From Doryteuthis pealeii (Eukaryota > Mollusca > Cephalopoda > Myopsida > Loliginidae), in the NCBI GenBank assembly GCA_023376005.1, contig CM042147.1, forward strand, positions 118,912,912 through 118,976,911: DNA of 64,000 bases, in the 5' to 3' direction. The notes beneath the pieces are model-generated. The model was not told the DNA's origin and did not search any database. It saw only the letters and a program-made list of their open reading frames with translations. Shown here piece after piece: positions 36,201-47,193 of this stretch (position 1 is its first letter; the number at the start of each line of letters is the position of its first letter). The position numbers were made by a program, and so were the translations under genes.

Positions 36201-39200
36201 AAATTCAATGTCAGCGAGTTTGTACCCTAAGTAAGTAAAATCATAAAATTCATTAAAGGATTAAAAAATAAAACAATTTGAAATGTAAACTTTAAATATG
36301 TATTAAAATAAAACAAACTATATATAGATATATAATACCAGTCATGTATTTTGGGTAATGTGATGTAAGCAGTGACGTAATTTTTGTTAAAGACAAAAAC
36401 CGGAAGCGAATCTCCATTATTAATAGATTATTATTATTTGCATTTTCACACTAAAGTTTTTGAATGGTCATCACTAAGGATAAAGTGACAGCAAGTGTCA
36501 TCAAATCTCCAAAATTTTTCATAGCATTTTATGGCAACTTTTGTAGTGCCTTAATTTGAATACCAGTCATGTATTTATTAAAACTTGTTTTAAAAAACAA
36601 TGAGGACTGTCTAATGTTGCATGTTCACATTTTGAGTGTATTTATTCTATGTTATGACGATTTGGGGTAATGTGATGTAAGCAGTGACGTAATTTTTGTT
36701 ACAGACAAAAACCGGAAGCGAATCTCCATTATTAATAGATATGAAAATTTTAAACGCTTTCTAGCACCTGAAATAGCCTGTACTGTTTGTACTATGGTAA
36801 TATAGCTGCATTTTATGAGTATAAAAAATGACAAACCAAAATAACCTGTTGGATCACCCATTGAGCTCTGGGTAGATAATTGTGATTAGGGAAAAGTTAG
36901 TTTGCAAAGCAAATTAAATTTAAAAAAAAAATACTGCCTGAGAATTAAAAAAAAACATTAAAATCATTTTGTAAGATTTTTAAGAAAGGGAACGTTTGAC
37001 CTAATTCAAATTTATTAAGAGTCAAGATGTTGGCTGCTTATGAAACTTAACATACAAATCCTTTTCAAACTCTCAAATCTCTCTCTCTCTACCTAATTGA
37101 AAATTGACATTTTTTAACTGTTTTTGACTTCATTGCAAATTACGACTAATTAGAATCAATTAAAATGGAATTATTTTCAAACATAACTCAATCCTAAAAG
37201 TAAGGAATAATTCAGTATAACTTTTTTGTCATTAAACTAAACAGTAAAAAAGCTTTTAGGAGACAAACATTGACTTACTCGGCTTTAGTATAATAAAATA
37301 TGGTTTATTATTACAAATCTTAGATATTTGGGTGGGTTGAGCCACTAGTCGGAAGACACAGTGCTGAGTTGGAAAGGTCTGTCTTGCTTGACACTGGAGA
37401 GAAAAGAGACTGAAAAACTTTCCTTCTTCTTCATCATGTGACATGCCAGCTCTTACAGTACAGTACAGTACTTGTTGACCGACAGTCACGTGACCTGTTG
37501 GGTGTCTTGGTGTACCACAAGCTGACCGACACTTGCACGTGCCACCATTAACCTGCAGCAAAGGTCGTCTCATTATTTCTATTCCTGCTTCACATCACGT
37601 GACATGCCAGCTCCTTCAGCACAGTACTTGTTGACCAACAGTCACGTGCCACCATTAACCTGCTGCAAAGGTCCTCTCGTTATTTCTATTCCTGCTTCAC
37701 ATCACGTGACATGTCAGCTCCTTCAGTACAGTACTTGTTGACCAACAGTCACGTGCCACCATTAACCTGCTGCAAAGGTCCTCTCGTTATTTCTATTACT
37801 GCATGACTATGTATCACTTATGTTCCTGGTCTGTCCAAGTCTGGCACAGGGCCCCTCTTTCTTGGGCACTATTCTCATATTTTTGCTTTGTTACTAGACT
37901 GGATCAATAGATATATTTTATGAAAATGGTTTCTGTATCATGCCTAAAGAAAAATGTTAAAAAATATTGTTTTGTTACTTTACTTTTCCTTTTTTTCCAC
38001 AGCGTTTATACGATCCTATCAACCCTGACAAAGACACGATTCAAACCCGAGTGTGGACCCGCCAGGAAAGACTTGATAAAGAATATCTTGTTCTTCAGCG
38101 TTTGGAGGACATTTTGCAAAAGGCCAATTTCTCAGAGTTACCGCAATCTGTGGTCAACAAAGCTTTGGAAGAACATTGCACTGGGGAAGGCATAAAGGTA
38201 AATAAAACAGATCCACCCTCCCATTTCTCTCTCACAAGGGGTAACAAGCATTTGTTTTTAAGGAAGTACCTATATTCAAAAGACTCATATTACTGTAGCG
38301 TAACTATTATGGTCTACGGGGGATAAAGTTTAGAAGAATAAACACTCAACGGGGTGCCAGCAATTGACCAAAGAATGACCCTGGAAATAGATTTTAAAAT
38401 AAAAATGGAAGTTCTGGGTTTTGACCAGAAACGGATGTGACCCTGGTACAAGAAATGGAAGAAGAGGAAAATCGTTCTTTTTTTCGGACAGGCTTTGTGG
38501 GAGGCAAATGGGGGCTTTCCCAGTTCCTCCATATGGGTTTTGCATAGTAGTACCTAACATGATTTACTATTGAGTAATTTGACCGTACCCTCTCTCTCTT
38601 TCTCTCTATCTTTCCTTCTCTCTGAAAAAGAACCCACAAGCCTAGAAAGAAATAAACCACCCTTTGTGACTACACGGCTCGAGTATGTTGTTTCTGAACT
38701 AACAATGACTACTACTACTAAACAACTACTACTACAACTCGAACTTGGCCCTGGGCACACCCACATTACCCATTCGGACCTGTTAAAAGGGGAGGATGCC
38801 CCAGTGTGCCCAACATGCAAAGTACAACTTACAACCAAGCATATCCTTCTAAATTGCAACAGACTTAAACTTATCCGCGCAAATTACTATCAAGCAAGAA
38901 ACCTGAGAGACATCTTTAAGAATACAAACTCTGAAAGCATTTTAAATTTTATAAAAAAAAAAGCAACCTTTTCAACAAAATATAACAGAACATAACCAAT
39001 TATCTCCATAGAACCACTACTTTAAAGTCTGAAATCCAAAATAACCTTTTTGGCATTAAATGACCCACAGAGGTTGATATGCCGTTAAACAAAACTCAAA
39101 CTCAAACCTATGCAACAATTACCTCCCCCCCACTACACACAAATGTCTACATTGGTTTAATTTTAGTTGGTACATAACCCAAACAAATAATTATAACTGT

Positions 39201-42200
39201 TTGGTTTCGTCGTTTTGTTTTATGGCATATTGTTGTGGCCTTGTTAGGGGCCAGAATAAAGACACAAGAGAGGAGATTTAAACAAATATATTAACAAAGA
39301 ACAGTAGTACAAACATATACAAATGAGAAGCGTGGTCTAATGGTTAGAGTCTTAGGAAATGGACTCGTCAACGTGAGTTCAATTCCTGGACGAAACTGTT
39401 GGCATTTCACTTAGCGCTAATACTCTTGGGAAAGGTATGAATCTTACTCTCCCTCCAGCTATGGGTAAATAGCAGGGCAGACTAGACTCTTTAACCATGG
39501 CTAGGTAACCAGTCTATGAGAAGGAAAACTCTGAATTCAAACCCATTAAACTCCGCTTAAGAAATTGACCTTGTGTCGCATCCTGCTCATGTGGAGGGGT
39601 TGGTAAATATATATATATATACAAATGAGAAGGTACCTGTCAGGCGTTTGATCAAATGTCCAAGTATATCACTGAAATATTGGCTCTCCCTAAGAGCAGT
39701 AGCTGCTGCTATTTATAGCTGGAAGAGTTCATGCGTGCATTGTAAATTACCATAATGCATATCAACCCTTTTTGAATCATTTAATGCCGAATCAAGTCAT
39801 TTTGATAAATAAATGATTCAGATCCACCCTCATATTTCTCTCATAAGGCTCTAGGACAAATAAGCAATTAGATTGTCTTGTGGTTATATCTACCCTGTCA
39901 AAACAGGTGAATTCTTTGATTTCACAATAATTCTTTGCTAATTTCTATTCCAGATTATTGTCAACCAAGACAAATATGATATTCTTCGTTTCTGGGCTTT
40001 GGGCCGAGATGCTCCACCAGCGCTCCAGCAGTGGTACACGAAATTCCCATTGAAGATGTCTCCTCCACAGCCAATACATTACTACAAGCGCCTTGTGGTT
40101 GCTATCAGACAAAAAAAGGTTCAAAACTTGTACTAAAAGCCTTTAAAGATGTCCCAGTGGGTGCCCTGGAAATGGTACTCCCCGATGGTAAGATTCAAAT
40201 GAACCTGTTGGATAAAGGGCTTTTATCGGTTTCGATTAGCATTGCTGTGGTCAGTGTTGTAGCTAAAGCATTGATAGTAGTTGGGGAGTATAACTTCGAC
40301 TGGTCACTACTTGTCACCTTGCTAACTGGACTGATAGGTGTCAGAGTGTGGACTGTATATAAGAACAAGAGGAACAAATACTTGGTGAAGTTGTCTCGGA
40401 TGCTGTACTTTAAGAATCTCGCTAACAATCGAAGTCTTTTAACTCTGCTTGTGGACCGTGCTGAAGACGAGAGCTATAAAGAGGCGATACTTGTGTACTT
40501 TTTCTTACTCACATCCAGGGACCCTACAAATGCATTTAAACCAAGTGCAATTCTCAAATCTTCTGAACTTGGTAAGTGCTTTTTCAGTTTCTTTCTTTTA
40601 AAAAAAATAATGGGATCAAGTATCCAATAGGCACCCCAAATCATCAACTTAATGAAAGGTTCATATTTTAACTCATCACCGTAACTTTGACTTTCAAATA
40701 TTTGAGAATAAACGAACAGATAATTTTTTGAACTTATATTGTATCTGAGAAAAATAAAATTTTACAAATTTTGTGATACTATTTCTGAACAGCATCCTTT
40801 TATCTAAATTATTACATTTCTCTTCTGATTAAGTAAAAAACTATTTTAATATAAAAATTTATTTTGTCTTTTTTTAATTTATCGTAATTGTTGAAAAATA
40901 CTCATAAATTTCTGATTAAAAAGTTTAAATCTTTAAAAAAAGATTTTGCTATTGAATTTTAATTTTATTACATGTACCAACCATCTATTATTTAATTTAT
41001 CGTAAGTTCAACATCTCCATAAACTTCTGATTGAAATAATTTGTTTACAAAAATTTGGAAGCGGAAGTTACCGGTGACGAGTTAAAATATGAACCTTTCA
41101 TTAAGTTGATGATTTGGGGTGCCTATTGGATACTTGGTCCAAATAATGTTCTCATTCATTATTTTACTTCTTAAGAACCAAATAATGTTAACATCCCCTA
41201 TTTTGAAATTTTCACCTTGTCCTCATTTTATCCTCTGCACAGAGCTGTCGCAAATACTGGCTTTCCAGTAATGCTACTTACCATTACTTAGTTGTCTAAC
41301 ATACGGTAATCTGAACATTAGCTACATAAATGAGAGTAACCTCCCCTTGTTTGTTTCACTTTTAGAAAGCCATATATTTTAGTCGGCCATTTTCATTTCA
41401 CCATAAATCTACACTGAAAATATGAATTTGTTCGAATCAATAAAACTGCATGTTTTAACATGAAAAATATCATAAAATGTGTTCTTAATTGTGCTTGCAC
41501 ATTATTTGAAATGAACTTAATTGTTATTAAGAACACATTTTATGATATTTTCATGTTAAAACATGCAGTTGTACTGATTTATGGTGAAATGAAAATGGCC
41601 GATCAAAACATATGGCTTCCTCAAAGTGAAATAAACAAGGGGAGCTTACTCTCATTTATGTAGCTAATGTTCAGAGTACCCAATATGCACCCCCTAATCT
41701 AAAAATTACTTACTTAAAAAGCATCATATTCACTCCATTCTGCTGAAATTTTTGTGAAAATTTAACAATTAATTGATTTTTCATAGAATTTTAATATTTT
41801 ATGTAGTGATGATATTGACTATAAATTAAATACTCATTGATAAATTTACTTAATAACTGAAATAACTGACATAAGCAGTGACATAGTTTTGGTTACAGAC
41901 AAATAGAGACCGAATCTCTATGATTAATAGATATTAATTTTAAATATTTCAGTAACTAATCAATAGACATATTATATGTAAAAGTGTTTCATAATTTGCT
42001 TGAAGCATTGTGTTTATATTTTTTGGTGGTTGGTTTTGAAGGCTATCACAATGCAAGTGTAAAGAAAAATAAGGTAACTATGGTGTTATTTGTTAACCTG
42101 TCATTTATTCTTAATATTTCAAGATAAAAATCTCTTCTACAGAAGATTTCTGAAAATGAAGCTGTTGCTAGCGACTGTCCATTTGGTTTTGTGTCTTATA

Positions 42201-43285
42201 TCTTCCAAATTCTGTGTGTGTGTGTGTGTGTGTGTGTTTATGTGTGTGTTTCTGTTCAACAGTGCCTGATTATATTATATGTAGTATTAGTAGTTTTAGT
42301 GGTAATTTATGAGGAAGTGTGTCCCGATCCCCTGCCTCCGAAATTGCTGACCGGTGAATTTTAAAATAACGACCCCAGCTATCTCGTTTCAGCGGTGTTA
42401 CTTGAAAGAAAACAATCAACTTAGGGCACTAAATGTATTGGGGGGGGGGGCTCTTTTTTGTCTTAATTCTCGTTTAATTATAGAAATTTGTCGTAATTCG
42501 TGTTTATTTATCGTAATTTGACATAATTCTTGTTCATTTATCGTAATTTGTTGTAATTCTTGTTTATTTAACGTAATTTATCGTAATAAAAGGAAAGTAA
42601 TAAAAGAATAGTATTTAATAGATTAATTCTTGTTTATTTATCGTAATTCATCGTAATAAAATTAAATCTTAGTATTTAATAGATAGATAGATAGATATGA
42701 AGATGGATAGTTTTGAATAGACTGAGATAGATAGATAAATAAACACGAATTACGACAAATTTCTATAATTAAACGAGAATTAAGACAAAAAAGAGCCCCC
42801 CCCCCTAAAATACATTTAGCGCTCTGAGTTGGTTGTTTTCTTTCAAGTAACACCGCCGAAATAAGTTAGCTGGGTTTGTATTTTTTAAATTCACCGCCAG
42901 CAATTTCGGAGGCAGGGGACCGGGACGCACTTCCTCATAAATTACCATATTTAGTATAATGGATTTGTTTTCAGGTGGAATCACTCAAGAGACACTCGAG
43001 AAAAAAATTGAAGACTGGCTCTTTTCAGTGACAGGCATCAATCTCAAGTTTCAGGCAGAAGAAGCAATAGAAATGCTACAATCTTTTGGAGTCTTATCTC
43101 TGGTCAATGACAAACTTCATGTCCAGCCTGTTGAGACGGCCACACGTCTTCTTCCTCTGGCCTCATCCCCTCTTCTTTCCAGTTGCAGTATCATGGAAAG
43201 GGAAACGGAAAATGAATTCAACGTTACCGAAATTAACAAGGAAGAAGACTCTGCTTGGAAGAGGACAAAAATGAAATTTTTTTAA
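33016..43285 (+). CDS. TMEM143: Transmembrane protein 143 (five-exon gene)
   Basis: Exons 33016-33200, 35923-36082, 38003-38197, 39954-40571 and 42975-43285 join in phases 2, 0, 0 and 1, all with GT/AG sites. They total 1469 nt, or 1470 (489 residues plus stop) once one A is restored in the A7 run at 40111-40117. Human TMEM143 is of similar length (about 459). Shared blocks include YDPINPD, FWALG, YYKRLVV and FKDVPVGALE, and two membrane helices (about residues 269-291 and 297-316). The family carries DUF3754 and is reported mitochondrial; its biochemical role is unknown. The first 62 residues contain no Asp or Glu and many basic and hydroxylated residues, as expected of a mitochondrial presequence. 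An in-frame TGA at 32995 supports this start. Introns hold LINE, SINE, Helitron and hAT-type insertions. Without the missing A, translation would stop 5 codons later, so either the assembly has an error or the allele is broken. Confidence 0.93.
33235..33600 (-). mobile_element. Possible LTR remnant with 15-bp repeats
   Basis: On the minus strand GTTATAAGTTGCC (TATA-like) is followed about 150 bp later by AAATAAAATATG (polyadenylation-like). After it come 15-bp repeats of the type AGAAGAGACGCTAG, similar to 57238-57290. Boundaries are not fixed. Confidence 0.35.
33841..33864 (+). mobile_element. SINE-D tail fragment
   Basis: GCTTGTGCCAAACTAAGTT resembles the SINE-D end GCCTTGTGCC...AAGCT. Confidence 0.3.
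33921..34100 (+). mobile_element. 5S rRNA-derived SINE (SINE3-type) with LINE tail
   Basis: The head follows metazoan 5S rRNA: ACATAACCAT, GCACCTGCTAGATTACC, AAAGTTGAGCAG, TTCAGTACTTAA, GTGACC and CAGGTACTGTAAGC in the right order and spacing (internal pol III promoter region included). It then ends in GGCATTAAATGACC...GTTGATATGCCATAAAAC, the tail of the LINE at 39051-39108. It is too diverged to be a functional 5S gene. Confidence 0.75.
34108..34243 (-). mobile_element. SINE-D copy, minus strand
   Basis: Reverse complement reads GGCGCCATAGTGTAATTGTT (A box), TGTTCAATTCTTATC (B box), then CCTCATACTTCTGATCTTG, as in SINE-D at 51591. Confidence 0.65.
34622..34781 (+). pseudogene. TMEM143: Partial duplicate of TMEM143 exon 5, inside intron 1
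   Basis: From 34650 the frame reads GINLKF...LLPL and ends in a stop at 34779-34781. Over 42 residues it shares 32 with exon 5 of the gene. It lacks the start of exon 5 and its acidic C-terminal tail. A TTTTCTAG acceptor at 34614-34621 would join exon 1 in frame, so use as an alternative last exon is possible. The simpler reading is a dead partial duplicate. Confidence 0.8.
34848..35760. repeat. Three tandem copies of a roughly 300-bp A-rich unit
   Basis: Units start at 34848, 35165 and 35465 with AGCTTAGTAGATGT-like sequence and share TGTATTTTTTGTAAATAGTC and GGTGTATTTGATTGGCTAAA. Variable A-rich runs separate conserved blocks. The array lies directly before exon 2. Confidence 0.9.
35923..36082 (+). 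CDS. TMEM143: TMEM143 exon 2
   Basis: TATTTTCACAG acceptor and GTGAAG|GTAGAT donor. It encodes EHYIPVTRYSVLRHLVMQEG and continues to QEVK (53 codons after one shared base), the conserved N-terminal part of the family. Confidence 0.9.
36119..36427 (-). mobile_element. Helitron-like element (internally deleted)
   Basis: Same ends as 31870-32284: minus-strand TCTATTAATAATGG...CTAG, with A and T flanks. It is 309 bp long and inserted 36 bp after the exon 2 donor. Confidence 0.8.
36558..36739 (-). mobile_element. Helitron-like element, 5' half only
   Basis: Matches 32110-32284 (TGATGTAAGCAGTGACGTAA, GGAAGCGAATCTCC, TTAATAGA end). The CTAG terminus is missing. Confidence 0.7.
36916..37328. repeat. 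Duplicated block, partner 27697-28177
   Basis: See 27697. Here the copy lies in TMEM143 intron 2 and is immediately followed by the E-box tandem repeat region. Confidence 0.85.
37435..37800. repeat. Tandem repeat (107-bp unit) carrying six CACGTG E-boxes
   Basis: Two clean units (from about 37584 and 37691) and one diverged unit contain ACAGTACTTGTTGACC and ACCATTAACCTGC. CACGTG occurs at 37487, 37536, 37596, 37643, 37703 and 37750, alternately in TCACGTGA and TCACGTGC contexts. CACGTG is the bHLH (USF/Myc/TFE) binding core. Enhancer function is only a possibility. Confidence 0.85.
38003..38197 (+). CDS. TMEM143: TMEM143 exon 3
   Basis: TTTTTTCCACAG acceptor and ATAAAG|GTAAAT donor, 65 codons, phase 0 both sides. 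Contains RLYDPINPDKDTI and ends EEHCTGEGIK. The YDPINPD motif is a family hallmark. Confidence 0.93.
38736..39108 (+). mobile_element. LINE 3' end (C-terminal CCHC region and tail)
   Basis: The frame reads LGPGHTHITHSDLLKGED, then VCPTCKVQLTTKHILLNC, the Cys/His region at the C-terminus of jockey/I-type LINE proteins, and stops at 38993-38995. A short 3' UTR ends GGCATTAAATGACCCACAG, GTTGATATGCCGTTAAAC, AAACTCAAACTCAAACC. Everything 5' of this is lost. It sits in TMEM143 intron 3, same strand. Confidence 0.75.
39327..39620 (+). mobile_element. SINE-B copy (tRNA-derived)
   Basis: GTGGTCTAATGGTTAGAGTC (A box) and GAGTTCAATTCCTGG (B box), the body with GGGTAAATAGCAGGGCAGAC, then GTTGGTAAATATATATATA. 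Confidence 0.9.
39752..39790 (-). mobile_element. LINE-type tail fragment, minus strand
   Basis: GCATATCAACC...ATTTAATGCCGAA is the reverse of the shared LINE tail. A shorter reversed piece (GTTTTATGGCATATTG) lies at 39214-39230. Confidence 0.5.
39954..40571 (+). CDS. TMEM143: TMEM143 exon 4 (both membrane helices; one-base frame break)
   Basis: Acceptor TTCTATTCCAG and donor CTTG|GTAAGTG. Frame 1 encodes IIVNQDKYDILRFWALGRD up to YYKRLVVAIRQKK. After the A7 run at 40111-40117 the conserved frame is displaced by one base and continues GSKLVLKAFKDVPVGALEM, the two helices and RMLYFKNLANNRSLL. One more A would restore the frame exactly. Two-thirds of the conserved domain lies downstream of the break. 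Confidence 0.9.
40613..41140. mobile_element. hAT-type MITE with exact 8-bp TSD
   Basis: Termini GGATCAAGTATCCAATAGG and CCTATTGGATACTTGGTCC, flanked by AAATAATG at 40605-40612 and 41141-41148. It lies in intron 4, 41 bp after exon 4. The relative at 15748-16334 aligns throughout. Confidence 0.85.
41305..41680. mobile_element. P1 MITE (hAT-type)
   Basis: GGTAATCTGAACATTAGC to GCTAATGTTCAGAGTACC with a 376-bp palindromic body. No intact TSD is seen, and the right edge joins another element. Confidence 0.8.
41681..41931 (-). mobile_element. Element junk: MITE-like start and Helitron 5' end
   Basis: CAATATGCACCCCC resembles a 40613-type terminus. The last 65 bp (ATAAGCAGTGACATAG...GATTAATAGA) match the Helitron-like 5' end. 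Confidence 0.5.
42209..42250. repeat. (GT)n microsatellite
   Basis: GT run with one TTTAT interruption. Confidence 0.9.
42300..42947. mobile_element. 648-bp foldback element
   Basis: Termini TGGTAATTTATGAGGAAGTG and its complement, arms about 200 bp, with a poly-G/poly-C pair (42438, 42788) facing each other across the centre. It ends 27 bp before exon 5. No clear TSD. The terminal block GGCCTCCTGC-like parts resemble 52401-52943. Confidence 0.8.
42975..43285 (+). CDS. TMEM143: TMEM143 exon 5 (stop)
   Basis: TTTTCAG acceptor. Encodes ETLEKKIEDWLFSVTGINLK and onward to LVNDKLHVQPVETATRLLPL, then a charged tail ending TAA at 43283-43285. The segment corresponds to the C-terminal EVENWL region of the vertebrate protein. 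Confidence 0.9.
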
Positions 43286-43600
43286 AATGGATTTTTTTTT
43301 TTTATTGTGGTTGTTAAATCTGAAGGTTTTTCATTTTTGATGTTTAATTCATTTATATGACGGATCTCATGTTAAAGAAAATTAAGAAGAGTTATATTTA
43401 TTAGTTTTTATAAAATGCAAGGGATTTATTAGATATTTTATATCCTTGTTTATAACAAGAACTTTAAAGACCTAGTTTTTAGGCTAAAAATTGATATCAG
43501 TGTATATATATATATATATATATACACTTTTAATAAGAAAGAAAAACTTAACAAACCGTCATTTAGCTATTGTAAATTTTTTCGACCAGAACTCAATAAA
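43286..43600 (+). terminator. TMEM143 3' UTR with likely polyadenylation signal
   Basis: The first AATAAA after the stop is at 43595-43600, in ACTCAATAAATGAG. It is a plausible cleavage signal, but a TA microsatellite (43502-43525) lies between, and other sites are possible. Confidence 0.45.
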
Positions 43601-43865
43601 TGAGCTTAGACTCATCTGACATATATATATATAATATAATAGGTGACATACCGGTGAATATGGTCACAATGGTTAGTTGATGCAAAATTCAGAAAGGTAA
43701 GATAGCGATATAACAAATAAAAAGTGCTCAATAATGAACCGTTTATCGCGAAAGACACACACGTGTAATCGACTGCAATTAATAAATATCTTGATTAATT
43801 CAGTGATTTAACCCTGAAGATCCTTATGGTGAAACTCGAGTAGGTTATCACTTGTACCTATATTG

Positions 43866-43899
<34 letters not shown>

Positions 43900-43944
43900 T
43901 TTGAACAATTCTGAAGACCTAGTTTTTAGACTAAAAACAAATCA

Positions 43945-43991
<47 letters not shown>

Positions 43992-44031
43992 CAGATCTTC
44001 AGAATTCTTAAAATATATATATATATATATA
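43502..44031. repeat. TA microsatellites with repeated 25-bp spacer
   Basis: TA runs at 43502-43525, 43867-43895, 43946-43990 and 44011-44031. AAGACCTAGTTTTTAG recurs beside three of them, so the array and its flank were copied together. Confidence 0.8.
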
Positions 44032-44535
44032 TTCTGAAGATCTAGTTGTTAAGTTTTCATATATGAATAATAATTTTCTAATGTTGAAATTAGACATGGG
44101 ACCAACCCTTAGCTTAAAAATATTAATTCCATAAATTAATGAATTTTATGTCTATGAATCAAGAGTTGACCTATGCATGATCTAGTGTGTATGATAACTT
44201 ACAAGTTAAAAGTTAAATAAAGACACTGAAAGATGAGTAGTAGTTGCATTAATAGAAGAACGATTCCTTAGATTTCCAGTTCTTCTTCTAAAGACTTCTA
44301 AAGAATTAGATATTTGAAAATGGCTTGAAACCGTCCAGATAACCGTTTTACTAAAATCAGCTAAAATACTGGGGAAATTCTCAAGTATTAACATTTGCTG
44401 TTTTTTTTTATCTCCTGTGAAAGTCAGTTGTTACTGGTAGAAACATTTACTAAATTTTAAATAATTTCTACTATTATATGAATAGTTATTCAGTTTCTTT
44501 AGCATTTAAAATACTCATCTATTATAATAGACTAT

Positions 44536-44785
44536 AGGGCTGGTTTAGCTCAGCTCAGTCAATAGAGCACTTGCCTAGGAATCACAAGGTTCTTGGTTCG
44601 ATACTGGCCCTCTCCAACTCCACGCATGAATAGTTCAGGGATCTGTGCAGTAAAGTGAGGAGCCGACGGTAGGTGTGGTGCTCCACCTCAGATGAAAAAA
44701 CAATCTCCTTGGTCTAGCGCCAGTGAAAAGGGGATAGACTCCCTTGCTGTCTGGCTGATACCGACAATAGCCCCCCCCCCGATAA
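44536..44785 (+). mobile_element. SINE-A copy (tRNA-derived)
   Basis: GGTTTAGCTCAGCTCAGTCA (A box with a 5-bp repeat) and TTGGTTCGATACTGG (B box), full body and the GATACCGACAATAG end. Confidence 0.9.
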
Positions 44786-44904
44786 TTCTCCATGTTTTTA
44801 TTGAGATTATTATTCCTGATTTGATAGATATTTTTGGGAAGGGTAATTTGTCTTTCTAAAATGCTGAGTAAGTATACTTACTGTCAAGACATGCTTAAAG
44901 AAAT

Positions 44905-45010
44905 AGTTTGTACCAGATCACCAAAGTTAAGCAGGAGTGAACCTGTTCAGTATTTAAGTGGGTAACCGCTTTTCGTAACAGCAGGTACTGTAAGCAACCT
45001 GAAGCCTTTC
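44905..45010 (+). mobile_element. 5S rRNA-derived SINE head
   Basis: CCAGATCACCAAAGTTAAGC, TTCAGTATTTAAGTGGGTAA and CAGGTACTGTAAGC follow the 3' half of 5S rRNA in order. The LINE-type tail is not recognisable here. Confidence 0.7.
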
Positions 45011-45224
45011 TACCTGGTTAAATAAAGCTTATTAAATAAAAGTTAAAAATACAAATACATATTTTTTTTTACTCAAGCACTTTTGACCACATCCATGTTC
45101 GTCTTCAAGAGAATTATTTGTTGTATGTATGTATGTGTGTGTATGTGTGTATATATATATATACACTATATATATATGAAGTGGACAAACAATGTGTTTG
45201 AAATGGCGATAGCTGACAATTTTT

Positions 45225-45487
45225 TTGGGGGATTATGTGCTTAATTAAAGTCCTACCTAATTTTTGATTAATTAATTATAATTAAATGAATTAGGCATGC
45301 ATATCAGTTTAAATGTAAAGCGTAAACAAATCGAGAAAAAGTCGATCTCTGAAATGTACATACAGAGATTGACATTTTCTTGATTTGTTTACACTTTACA
45401 TTTAAACCAATATGCACGCCTAATTCATTTAATTATAATTAATTAACAAATTAGGTAGGACTTTAATTAAGCACATAATCCCCCCAC
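45225..45487. repeat. 263-bp foldback element with long near-perfect arms
   Basis: TGGGGGATTATGTGCTTAA pairs with its complement, arms about 120 bp, with a TCTCTGAAATGTACATACAG centre. It is one of the cleanest hairpins in the window. Confidence 0.85.
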
Positions 45488-45807
45488 AAATATATATATA
45501 TATATATGTATATATATATGAAGAAAAGATGAAAGGAAAAACAATATAGTTGAGGGGAAAAAGTATATTGTACAGATTGTGCTGACACACGCATGTTTCG
45601 ACAATATAGTGTTAATACAATACAATCTAAATGAAATTATTTTAAAGAATAAAATAAAACAGTAGTAGAAAGTAGCAGCTGACACGAGAAGTCCAACAAA
45701 TGCTCACGTTCTGGACTGAAACTGTACTATATACTTTTTCTCTCAACTATATTGTTTTTCCTTTTATCTTTTCTTCAAATTGTTGGGTCTAATTCCATTT
45801 TTGCTTA

Positions 45808-45853
<46 letters not shown>

Positions 45854-46516
45854 CTGTAAATAGACCTCTTAACAAATTCATTATAAGGAGAAAAATAAGA
45901 ACTAAATATTTTTCTTCTTTGTTATACTATAGAAGGGGGTAAAGGGAGAGTAAAAACGAGTTGTCAGCTGATATGTTTCGATCCTCACTCAACAGAGCTA
46001 AATATCGAGGATAATAAAAAATAAAATAGAATAGGTCAAGTACAAAAAAAAAAAAAAAAGGCAAGAAAGAATAAGACAATTTCTCTTTTCTTCTCCTTTT
46101 CCACACCTCAAAACAGAGGGAGACAATTTAAATGTTGATGACATTCAAACCGAGTAAGCACTCCCTTTGCTTGCAAAGAGAAGGCTTACTGGTTAGAATA
46201 TATAGTGTCTCCAATATTTTGAGGTGATAGAAAGAGTGTGATCTGCTCTCAATCGAGAACCAGTCAACACTAAATAAGTTGGCACAATTAGGGTTATTTA
46301 TTAGGTGCTCGCCTATAGAGGAACCATACGTGTTTCTCAGTGCATCATTAGGACCGACGGATTTTGTGGAATAATAATAAATATGTCTAAAATTATTTGA
46401 AAATATAACAACTATTTGGGGACAGAATTAGTATTTTTTGTTAATGGAAAATCTTCTTTTTTTCCTAATCTTTTTTAGATATATCTTCTTTATATATGTA
46501 TATATAATACTCACTT
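45488..46516. other. Unassigned AT-rich DNA
   Basis: A TA run at 45812-45848. The block AACAATATAGTTGAGG... (45540) recurs inverted at 45740-45765, making another loose foldback. No gene seen. Confidence 0.4.
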
Positions 46517-46672
46517 TCAGGGCAGACTGGGCTCTTTAACCATGGCTAGGTAACCAGTCTAGGAGAAGGAAAACTCTGAATTCAAACCTGTTAAACTCTG
46601 CGTAAGAAATTGACCTTGTGTCGCATCCTGCTCATGTGGAGGGGTTGGTAAATATATATATATATATATAAC
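46517..46672 (+). mobile_element. SINE-B, 5'-truncated
   Basis: Begins within the body (AGGGCAGACTGGGCTCTTTA) and ends GGTTGGTAAATATATATA. Confidence 0.85.
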
Positions 46673-46791
46673 ATTCATTTTCAGAACATTTTTCCAATGT
46701 AACTTTTTTATACATTTAATAATTGTTATATGAATTTTCAGAGTTGTTGATCAACTATTTTGTCTTTTATTTGAATTACAGGAAGAAATAT

Positions 46792-47193
46792 GGTAATCTG
46801 AACATTAGCTACATAAATGAGAGTAATCTCCCTTTGTTTGTTTCACTTTGAGGAAGCCATGTTTTGGTCGGCCATTTTCATTTCACCGTAAATCTACACT
46901 GAAAATACAAATTTGTTCGAATCAATACAAATGCATGTTTTAACCCGAAAATATCATAAAATGTGTTCTTAATAACAATTAAGTTTGTTTCAAATAATGC
47001 GCAAGCAGAATTAAGAACACATTTTATGATATTTTCGTGTTAAAACATTCAGTTTTATTGATTTGAACAAATTCGTAATTTCAGTGTAGATTTACAGTGA
47101 AATGAAAATGGTCGACCAAAACAGATGGCTTCCTTGAAGTGAAACAAACGAGTGGAGATTACTCTCATTTATGTAGCTAATGTTCAGATTACC
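46792..47193. mobile_element. P1 MITE, full length with exact 8-bp TSD
   Basis: 402 bp, GGTAATCTGAACATTAGC to GCTAATGTTCAGATTACC, flanked by AGAAATAT on both sides. It serves as reference copy for the family. Confidence 0.9.
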